9,214 nt of DNA from Actinomycetota bacterium. GTDB lineage: Bacteria > Actinomycetota > Actinomycetes > Nanopelagicales > Nanopelagicaceae. The stretch spans positions 1 through 9,214 of the forward strand of contig WLMD01000059.1 in assembly GCA_009700405.1 (NCBI GenBank), read 5' to 3'. Positions 1-5,320 of this stretch are shown here, one piece after another; position 1 is the first letter of the stretch; the number at the start of each line of letters is the position of its first letter. The translations under genes and the position numbers were made by a program. The notes under the pieces were generated by a model that worked only from the letters and a program-made list of their open reading frames with translations, did not search any database and was not told the origin of the DNA.

Positions 1-807
1 GTGACCCTTGCTGCTTTTCTCGCTTTTCAAGGTTTGCAATTAATGGTGATTGGGCAAGGCGGGCTTTACAGAATTGAATCGCCTGAAATTCTTTCTCTTG
101 AAAACGGTAATCTTTCCGTTACTTTCGGTTGGGCACTAGCAGTCTTCTTGGTTGGTTTTGTATTACTCAGTGGCCTCGTATCGCGTAAGCGCAGACGTAA
201 GAACGGTCATGCCAATCGGGCCATTTCGGTCCTATATTTCCAGGTAGCAATGACTGCTTTAGTGGTTTTCTCCTCTGTATATTTCTTGAGTTTGCACCGC
301 GGATCTAATCCAGAAGTTCAAATTCAAGGCGTTCCTGTAGCTGTACTGGTTGTACTAGTTGTCCTTATCCCTAGTAGTTACCTGCTCAATAGAACTCCCT
401 TTGGTATCCACGTTTACGCAGTTGGCGGCAACCCAGAAGGTGCGCGCCGCGCTGGTATCAATGTTGGCAAACTACGAATCATTATTTTCATGATCGGTTC
501 AGGCTTGGCATCAATTTCTGGCTTAATGGCAGCTAGTCGAGTTGGCACAGTAGACGCATCTGCAGGACGAACAGTGGTACTCAGCGGAGTGGCTGCTGCA
601 GTTGTAGGCGGAGTTAGCCTCTTTGGTGGGCGAGGTCGCTTAACTGATGCTGTGATTGGCGGATTAGTCATCGCGGTTATTGATAACGGTTTGGGACTTT
701 TGAGCCTGCCATCTGGTTTGAATCTAGCTGTCACGGGCGGGGTATTGCTCATGGCGGCTACTGCTGATGCACTCTCTCGTAAACACGGAACCCTCACTGG
801 GCGCTGA
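1..807 (+). CDS. xylH: Sugar ABC transporter permease, XylH type (5' end missing)
   Basis: This is the C-terminal 268 residues of an inner-membrane permease of the BPD_transp_2 family, which imports pentoses or related sugars together with a periplasmic-type binding protein and a double ATPase. Hydrophobic segments are visible at about residues 42-60, 78-97, 110-128, 160-178, 192-208 and 216-255. The cytoplasmic coupling loop reads GNPEGARRAGIN (residues 143-154), the hallmark of XylH/RbsC-like permeases, and is preceded by NRTPFGIHVYAVG. A strongly basic loop (SRKRRRK, about residues 61-67) precedes the segment at 78, as I recall for actinobacterial XylH homologues. Family members have about 400 residues, and the text opens inside a conserved membrane segment, so the GTG at position 1 is almost certainly an internal valine and the gene starts outside the window. 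The ATPase and binding-protein genes would be expected upstream. The actual sugar cannot be told from the permease alone, so the symbol is tentative. Confidence 0.85.
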   Translation: MTLAAFLAFQGLQLMVIGQGGLYRIESPEILSLENGNLSVTFGWALAVFLVGFVLLSGLVSRKRRRKNGHANRAISVLYFQVAMTALVVFSSVYFLSLHRGSNPEVQIQGVPVAVLVVLVVLIPSSYLLNRTPFGIHVYAVGGNPEGARRAGINVGKLRIIIFMIGSGLASISGLMAASRVGTVDASAGRTVVLSGVAAAVVGGVSLFGGRGRLTDAVIGGLVIAVIDNGLGLLSLPSGLNLAVTGGVLLMAATADALSRKHGTLTGR

Positions 808-832
808 CTAGGTCATGCACCCGCAAGGCATG

Positions 833-838
833 TAAAGT
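833..838 (+). promoter_or_regulatory. Possible -10 box for a leaderless dcd transcript
   Basis: TAAAGT fits the actinobacterial -10 pattern TANNNT and ends 8 nt before the dcd ATG. No Shine-Dalgarno sequence is seen in the 39-nt gap after the permease stop. This is what a leaderless mRNA starting at or next to the ATG would look like. No convincing -35 box is visible, so the call rests on position alone. Confidence 0.35.
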
Positions 839-846
839 CGCCAACT

Positions 847-1425
847 ATGTTGCTCAGTGATCGAGATCTTCGTCTAGAAATCAAAGCCAATCGTGTCCGC
901 GTCGAGCCATTCGATGAGGGGATGATTCAGCCTTCGAGTATTGATGTGCGTCTTGACCGTTTCTTCCGTGTCTTTGAAAACCATAAATATTCAGTGATTG
1001 ATCCCTCTGTCGAACAGGGAGAACTCACTCGCGAAGTCGAGGTCGCTCCTACAGAATTTTTTATTCTTCACCCAGGTGAATTTGTATTAGCAAGCACCTA
1101 TGAAGTGATCACCTTGCCAGATGATATTGCTGGGCGATTAGAGGGTAAGTCATCTCTTGGGCGTCTTGGATTATTAACCCACTCCACTGCCGGATTTATT
1201 GATCCAGGTTTTTCTGGACATATCACCCTTGAACTTTCCAATGTCGCCAACTTGCCTGTGAAACTTTTCCCGGGAATGAAGATCGGTCAACTCTGCCTTA
1301 TCAAACTAACTTCTCCTGCAGAACATCCCTACGGTTCCGCCCTGTACGGCTCACGGTATCAAGGCCAGCGCGGGCCAACCCCCAGCCGTTCTTGGATGAA
1401 CTTCCACCAGAGCGAGATTCAGTAA
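847..1425 (+). CDS. dcd: dCTP deaminase, probably bifunctional dCTP deaminase/dUTPase
   Basis: This cytoplasmic enzyme supplies dUMP for thymidylate synthesis by deaminating dCTP. The mycobacterial form also hydrolyses the resulting dUTP. The 192-residue protein matches what I recall of M. tuberculosis Dcd nearly throughout: it opens MLLSDRDLR, has QPSSIDVRLDRFFRVF (residues 28-43), GRLEGKSSLGRLGLLTHSTAG (96-116), the core GFIDPGFSGHITLELSN (116-132), and ends with YQGQRGPTPSRSW (171-183). E129 in LEL is the expected catalytic glutamate, S103 and R106 lie in the substrate-binding KSSLGR stretch, and A115 is the residue tied to dTTP feedback in this family. Length equals the family norm and nothing looks broken. 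The ATG at 847 fits homologous N-termini exactly. It lies 39 nt after the permease stop but is functionally unrelated to it. The bifunctional activity is inferred from resemblance to the mycobacterial enzyme. Confidence 0.96.
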   Translation: MLLSDRDLRLEIKANRVRVEPFDEGMIQPSSIDVRLDRFFRVFENHKYSVIDPSVEQGELTREVEVAPTEFFILHPGEFVLASTYEVITLPDDIAGRLEGKSSLGRLGLLTHSTAGFIDPGFSGHITLELSNVANLPVKLFPGMKIGQLCLIKLTSPAEHPYGSALYGSRYQGQRGPTPSRSWMNFHQSEIQ

Positions 1426-1455
1426 ATATTCAGAGTCGCTTAATACAAACAGGAG

Positions 1456-1461
1456 TAGATT
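1456..1461 (+). promoter_or_regulatory. Possible -10 box for a leaderless lemA-htpX transcript
   Basis: TAGATT matches TANNNT and ends 6 nt before the lemA ATG, the distance expected when transcription starts at the A of the start codon. AGGAG at 1451-1455 could instead be a Shine-Dalgarno sequence, but its 12-nt distance from the ATG is long. The two readings cannot be separated without mapping the transcript start. No good -35 box is visible. Confidence 0.35.
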
Positions 1462-1467
1462 AGTCCC

Positions 1468-2022
1468 ATGTCAACCATTGAAATAGTTCTAATAGTCATT
1501 GCAGCCATTGGGTTTTTCGTTGTCATTTTGTACAACCGCCTCGTGCGTTTAAATGTTTCAGTCGACGAAGCTTTTGCTCAGATCGAAGTGCAACTTAAGC
1601 GCCGATCAGATCTGATTCCAAATCTTGTAGAAACAGTCAAAGGTTACGCTGCACATGAAAGCGCCACTTTCGAGAAAGTTATCAACGCTCGCGCAAAAGC
1701 AACAACTGCCACAACGGTTGCCGATGTAGCTGCCGCAGACGGAATGCTTACGCAGGCACTACGCGGATTACTTGCAGTAGCTGAGGCATATCCTGACCTC
1801 AAGGCTTCAACTAACTTTCTTGCATTACAAGAGGAACTATCGACAACTGAGAATAAAATCTCTTTTGCTCGTCAGTTCTATAACGACAATGTGCGCAACC
1901 TCAACACAGCTGTTAAAACCATCCCCACGTCACTATTGGCAGGTATTGCAAAGGTAGGCGCACGTCTCTTCTATGAAGTGGAAGACCCACAATCGCGCCA
2001 AGCACCTTCAGTAAAGTTCTAA
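1468..2022 (+). CDS. lemA: LemA family membrane protein
   Basis: LemA proteins are small membrane-anchored helical proteins of uncertain biochemical role, often encoded beside HtpX-type proteases. This 184-residue protein has one N-terminal hydrophobic segment (about residues 4-23, followed by YNRLVRLN), so it is probably anchored with the helical body on one side of the membrane. The family signatures are in order: RRSDLIPNLVETVKGYA at 45-61, AYPDLKAS at 107-114, LQEELSTTENKISFARQFYND at 120-140 and the tail IPTSLLAGIAKVGARLFYE at 152-170. Length is normal for the family. The stop lies 6 nt before the htpX ATG, so the two genes almost certainly share an mRNA and probably act together. Family assignment is firm; function is not known. 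Confidence 0.93.
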   Translation: MSTIEIVLIVIAAIGFFVVILYNRLVRLNVSVDEAFAQIEVQLKRRSDLIPNLVETVKGYAAHESATFEKVINARAKATTATTVADVAAADGMLTQALRGLLAVAEAYPDLKASTNFLALQEELSTTENKISFARQFYNDNVRNLNTAVKTIPTSLLAGIAKVGARLFYEVEDPQSRQAPSVKF

Positions 2023-2028
2023 TCGTTA

Positions 2029-2946
2029 ATGGCTGAAGTTTCCTTCAGAGGAATGCAAGCGGCTAACCGCCGCAAAACATATTTACTCCTAGGCGGCATG
2101 GGCGCCCTTGTTTGGGTTGTTATTTATGCAGCTCTTACCTACTTCGGAACAAGCACTGTAGGAATTGTTCCCATCGCTGTCGGTATCGCACTGATTTCGG
2201 TATGGGGCTCGTATTACACATCGGATTCAATTGTCTTGCGCATGACCGGTGCAAAACTTTTGCAAGAGAGTGATAATCCCAATCTTTTTAATGTTGTACA
2301 CGAAGTTGTTATTGCAAGTGGGTTACCAATGCCTAAAGTTGCAATTGTTACAGATACAGCGCCTAATGCATTTGCAACTGGGCGCGATCCAGAACATGCC
2401 GTTATTGCATTTACAACGGGAATTTTAGATGCCATGAATCGCGACCAACTTCAAGGTGTTATCGCTCATGAAATGTCGCACGTTGCAAATAGAGATACTT
2501 TGGTATCTGCTGTTGCTGCAACAACTGCTGGAGCAATTGCCTTGCTGAGTGACATGCTGACGCGCATGATGTGGTTTAGTGGCGGCCGACGCGATGATCG
2601 TGAAAGCAATGGCAATCCAATAGCTTTAGTAATTTCACTAGTCATTTTGATTCTTGCGCCGATTGCGGCCATGTTGTTGAAGTCGGCTGTTTCTCGCAAG
2701 CGTGAATCCTTGGCTGATGCAACTGCTGTGGCTTTTACAAGAAACCCTGCAGGCCTGCGATCCGCACTTGAGGTTCTGGCACGAGATTCAACGGTCGTAC
2801 ATCAGCGCTCTACAGCCGTTGCACATATTTGGATTGAATCACCACTGGATGGAAAATCAGTTTCGCGACTATTCGCAACGCACCCACCTATTGAAGAACG
2901 AATTGCAGCGTTACGCGCGATGGAGAGCTTGGGGCCTACTCAGTAG
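2029..2946 (+). CDS. htpX: HtpX-like M48 family membrane zinc metalloprotease
   Basis: HtpX is an integral membrane endopeptidase that degrades misfolded membrane proteins, with its active site facing the cytoplasm. In this 305-residue protein, hydrophobic segments lie at about 18-38 and 43-62, with two more at 161-178 and 197-219. The zinc site is HEMSH (H147, E148, H151) and the third ligand is expected to be E226 in SRKRESLADATAV. The family's C-terminal THPP motif is at 284-287, followed by IEERIAALRAM. PNAFATGRDPEHA (112-124) is the usual substrate-cleft strand. All catalytic residues are present and the length is normal. No Shine-Dalgarno sequence precedes the ATG, which is 6 nt after the lemA stop, so translational coupling to lemA is likely. 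The 3' end overlaps the convergent histidine kinase gene by 11 bp. Confidence 0.95.
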   Translation: MAEVSFRGMQAANRRKTYLLLGGMGALVWVVIYAALTYFGTSTVGIVPIAVGIALISVWGSYYTSDSIVLRMTGAKLLQESDNPNLFNVVHEVVIASGLPMPKVAIVTDTAPNAFATGRDPEHAVIAFTTGILDAMNRDQLQGVIAHEMSHVANRDTLVSAVAATTAGAIALLSDMLTRMMWFSGGRRDDRESNGNPIALVISLVILILAPIAAMLLKSAVSRKRESLADATAVAFTRNPAGLRSALEVLARDSTVVHQRSTAVAHIWIESPLDGKSVSRLFATHPPIEERIAALRAMESLGPTQ

Positions 2947-2947
2947 G
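2935..2947. repeat. 13-bp palindrome at the convergent htpX / kinase junction
   Basis: CCTACT-C-AGTAGG is a perfect inverted repeat with 6-bp arms and a 1-bp centre. It contains the stop codons of both convergent genes, TAG on each strand, and the 11-bp coding overlap 2936-2946 is its core. The last codons therefore mirror each other, giving PTQ-stop for HtpX and PTE-stop for the kinase. With such a tiny loop and no T-run it is a poor intrinsic terminator. Confidence 0.9.
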
Positions 2948-4474
2948 TAATTCGTTTGATAGCGGGAAAAAGAGTGTGAATGTCGCGCCTTCTCCTAATT
3001 TGGAAGTCACGCTAACTCGCCCGCCATGTGCACGCATCACTGCATCAACAATCGACAATCCCAAACCACTACCTTCATCACTGGTACGCGATCTTGAAGG
3101 GTCTGCACGGAAGAAACGTTCAAATATCTTCCCTTGATCATGTTCACTTAATCCTGGTCCTTGATCTTCTACAGCAACAGTGACGCCATCATCTGACTGG
3201 GCCACTGTTACGGTAATTGCAGTTCCTGCTGCTGTGTGTGTTCGCGCATTTGCCAAGAGATTTGCAACCACCTGGTGAATGCGGTTGTTATCACCTAAGA
3301 CATAGAGATCTTCCTCGGGAAGATTAATAGTGACAGGATGTTCTGGGCCTGCGGCTCGAGCGGACTCTGCCGCCTCTTTCACAACAGAACTTAAATTTAC
3401 TGGAAGATTTTCAAAATCGGGTGCTTGATCCAGACGCGCAAGAAGCAGTAGGTCCTCTACTAAAGAGCCCATTCGTAGAGATTCATTTTCAATACGTGAG
3501 AGCAATTGACTTGTTTGCGCCTCGCCCTTAACTGCTCCCTGTCGATGTAATTCTGCAAAACCTCTAATCGCAGTTAAAGGTGTGCGAAGTTCATGGCTGG
3601 CATCTGCCACAAAGCGACGCAACCGACTCTCGCTGGCTGTTCGGGCCTCAAAAGATTCCTCGATACGTGCCAACATCTGGTTGAGTGAAGCGACCAACCT
3701 ACCAACTTCAGTATCCGGTTTAGCTTCCGGTAGACGAGCAGAGAGATTGCCTGAAGCAATTGATTCGGCGGTTACTTCAACTTCTTCAAGAGGCTTCAAA
3801 CCAATTTCAATTACTTTTCTCGACGCCAATCCGATCAACAGTAAAGCTATCAAGCCAATAAAAATAAAGAGAATTTGCAATTGATGAACTGTTTGATCGA
3901 TGTATTCCAAAGATTGAGCAACAACTACGCTGCCAACTTCCGAAGGAAGCACTCTAGCCAAGACCCTAAAGTCAGCACCGGGGGCACTAATTGTGTAAGG
4001 AACGCCTTTATGCGAGAGAACCTCAGCAGGGGTTAAGCCAGAGATGTATTGGCCGATTTCCTGAGGATTTAAATCGCCGCCGATTACTCCAAGAATTGTT
4101 CCATCCATGCCCAAAAGTGTTACCGACATTGATGTAGGCACCTGTCGCAATGGGCCAGGTGTGGGCGCACTCATCATGGGAGCTGCACTCTTATTGAGCA
4201 GAGGCGAATCATCGCTTTCTTCGCCGGAATTATTCATCATATTATCTTCGTCTTGCGCGATGCCCGCACGATCTAGGCGAAGCGCAGTTCCACCAGCGAC
4301 ACTTGTCAGAGATGTATCCATTTGCGTTACCAAGAACGAACGTAGCGCGCTTCCGGCTGCAATGTCAGATGCAGCAAAACCCAAACCAGCAAGGACTACA
4401 ACGCCAACGACTAATCGATTTCGCAAACTCCACATGCTTAGTGGATTAGAAACACTCCGAAGTGGGGATGGCAT
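2936..4474 (-). CDS. Two-component sensor histidine kinase (HAMP-HisKA-HATPase)
   Basis: This is a 512-residue membrane kinase that autophosphorylates on histidine and passes the phosphate to the regulator encoded just upstream. Transmembrane helix 1 is at about 20-40, an extracytoplasmic sensor region runs from about 41 to 198, and helix 2 is at about 199-217. HAMP covers about 219-272. HisKA contains FVADASHELRTPLTAIRGFAEL with phospho-acceptor H294. The ATPase has an N box with N405 and N409, the G1 box DQGPG (437-441), an F box FERFFRADPSRSR (451-463) and the G2 box GSGLGLSIV (468-476). All catalytic boxes are intact. The sensor region holds an acidic, Asn/Met-rich stretch at about 75-90 and shows no domain I recognise. 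The start at 4474 is 25 nt after the regulator's stop. No Shine-Dalgarno is evident there, nor before the alternative ATG at 4435. It resembles the TrcS/TcrY/PhoR class of actinobacterial kinases, but no specific name is justified. Confidence 0.94.
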   Translation of the reverse strand: MPSPLRSVSNPLSMWSLRNRLVVGVVVLAGLGFAASDIAAGSALRSFLVTQMDTSLTSVAGGTALRLDRAGIAQDEDNMMNNSGEESDDSPLLNKSAAPMMSAPTPGPLRQVPTSMSVTLLGMDGTILGVIGGDLNPQEIGQYISGLTPAEVLSHKGVPYTISAPGADFRVLARVLPSEVGSVVVAQSLEYIDQTVHQLQILFIFIGLIALLLIGLASRKVIEIGLKPLEEVEVTAESIASGNLSARLPEAKPDTEVGRLVASLNQMLARIEESFEARTASESRLRRFVADASHELRTPLTAIRGFAELHRQGAVKGEAQTSQLLSRIENESLRMGSLVEDLLLLARLDQAPDFENLPVNLSSVVKEAAESARAAGPEHPVTINLPEEDLYVLGDNNRIHQVVANLLANARTHTAAGTAITVTVAQSDDGVTVAVEDQGPGLSEHDQGKIFERFFRADPSRSRTSDEGSGLGLSIVDAVMRAHGGRVSVTSKLGEGATFTLFFPLSNELPTE

Positions 4475-4499
4475 AGTTACATAAGGTTAGCGCAAAGCA

Positions 4500-5243
4500 C
4501 TACTTCTTAGGCGGCATCCGTAGTCGGTAGCCTACGCCTCGAACTGTATGAATCAGTGGTGGATCAAATATGTCAATCTTCTTACGCAAGTAAGAGATAT
4601 ACGTTTCCACAATTCCTGCATCGCCTCTGAAATCATATTGCCATACGTGATCAAGTATCTGAGCCTTAGAAACAACGCGATCAGCATTTATCAAAAGATA
4701 GCGAAGCAATAGAAACTCTGTTGGCGAAAGTTCAATCAGTTGACCTGCTCGATAGACTTCGTGAGTTGCTTCATCAAGTTCGAGATCTGCAAAACGAATT
4801 TTCTCATCATCAGGCAATATTTCAATGGCACCGGTCCTGCGCAAAAGTGCGCGAAGTCGTGCAACTAACTCTTCTAGGCTAAAAGGTTTAGTCATGTAGT
4901 CATCGCCGCCGATTGTTAAACCAGCAACTTTGTCTTCCATGCCATCTTTAGCTGTCAGGAAAAGAACTCCAACATTGTGACCTTCGGAGCGTAGTTGTCG
5001 GCAGACTTCAAAACCATCCAAATCTGGCAACATGACATCAAGAACTATTGCGTGAGGATGAAACTCCTCCGCCACTTGCAACGCCTGCGCACCATTAGCT
5101 GCGGTCCGCACATCAAATCCAACAAATCGCAGACTTGTTGAAATCAGGTCGCTGATGCTGGATTCATCATCAACCACCAAGATTCTGTGGGTCGTTACTT
5201 GCTTGCTATCGGTCACTTCTTCACGCTCTCTGAGAGTCGTCAT
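4500..5243 (-). CDS. OmpR/PhoB-family response regulator
   Basis: This is the DNA-binding partner of the adjacent histidine kinase. The receiver domain starts at HRILVVDDESS with the acidic pocket D25/D26. The phosphorylation site is D69 in IVLDVMLPDLDG, with switch residue T97 (VLFLTAKD) and K119 (DYMTKPFSLEELVARLRALLRR). A winged-helix domain spans about residues 147-242, including LSPTEFLLLRYL and the recognition region DHVWQYDFRGDAGIVETYISYLRKKID, ending in HTVRGVGYRLR. I chose the ATG at 5243 (247 residues) because AGAGGTG on the minus strand lies at the right distance before it. The in-frame GTG at 5252 would overlap that site and add only three residues. The C-terminal region resembles mycobacterial PhoP/TcrX. 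The kinase gene follows after 25 nt, so the pair is one operon. The upstream direct repeat (5280-5297) suggests autoregulation. Confidence 0.95.
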   Translation of the reverse strand: MTTLREREEVTDSKQVTTHRILVVDDESSISDLISTSLRFVGFDVRTAANGAQALQVAEEFHPHAIVLDVMLPDLDGFEVCRQLRSEGHNVGVLFLTAKDGMEDKVAGLTIGGDDYMTKPFSLEELVARLRALLRRTGAIEILPDDEKIRFADLELDEATHEVYRAGQLIELSPTEFLLLRYLLINADRVVSKAQILDHVWQYDFRGDAGIVETYISYLRKKIDIFDPPLIHTVRGVGYRLRMPPKK

Positions 5244-5249
5244 AGTCTT

Positions 5250-5256
5250 CACCTCT
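5250..5256 (-). promoter_or_regulatory. Ribosome binding site that decides the response regulator start
   Basis: AGAGGTG on the minus strand leaves a 6-nt gap, or 8 nt counted from the GG, before the ATG at 5243. It favours that ATG over the GTG at 5252, which lies inside the site. Confidence 0.7.
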
Positions 5257-5279
5257 TGTATGCAGATAACACCTAGACC

Positions 5280-5297
5280 CTGAGGATTATCTGAGAA
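5280..5297 (-). promoter_or_regulatory. Candidate autoregulatory direct repeat for the response regulator
   Basis: Read on the minus strand this is TTCTCAG-N4-TCCTCAG: two 7-bp repeats matching at 6 of 7 positions with an 11-bp period, ending 37 bp upstream of the regulator's start codon. OmpR/PhoB-family dimers typically bind head to tail on direct repeats of about this period, so an operator for the gene's own product is plausible. It is a short repeat and could be chance. Confidence 0.4.
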
Positions 5298-5316
5298 TAG
5301 CCTTTAAAGGGGCTAT
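5297..5316 (-). terminator. Hairpin just after the Fe-S oxidoreductase gene, possible terminator
   Basis: On the minus strand ATAGCC pairs perfectly with GGCTAT around an 8-nt interior, which can extend by G-U pairs. It starts 4 nt after the stop codon of the Fe-S gene. The sequence that follows (TCTCAG) is not U-rich, so if it terminates transcription it is of the U-poor type often reported in actinobacteria. It would separate the Fe-S transcript from the two-component operon. Confidence 0.4.
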
Positions 5317-5320
5317 GGAT

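Noticed and set aside
1..3. GTG at position 1 as the true start of the permease
   Set aside because: The reading frame begins inside a conserved membrane region and the protein would be about 130 residues short of its family, so the gene is cut by the window edge.
414..797. 127-codon open frame antisense to the permease
   Set aside because: Its translation is rich in Pro, Thr, Arg and Ala with no family resemblance, and the plus-strand permease has clear motifs there.
808..846. A tRNA gene beside dcd
   Set aside because: dcd is sometimes near a tRNA gene in actinobacteria, but only 39 nt lie between the two genes here, too few for a tRNA.
4107..4484. 125-codon open frame antisense to the kinase N-terminus
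   Set aside because: It mirrors the sensor-region coding sequence, has no ribosome binding site or recognisable domain, and the kinase frame is well supported.
5244..5252. GTG at 5252 as the response regulator start
   Set aside because: It sits within the AGAGGTG ribosome binding site that is correctly spaced for the ATG at 5243, and would add only three residues outside the receiver domain.
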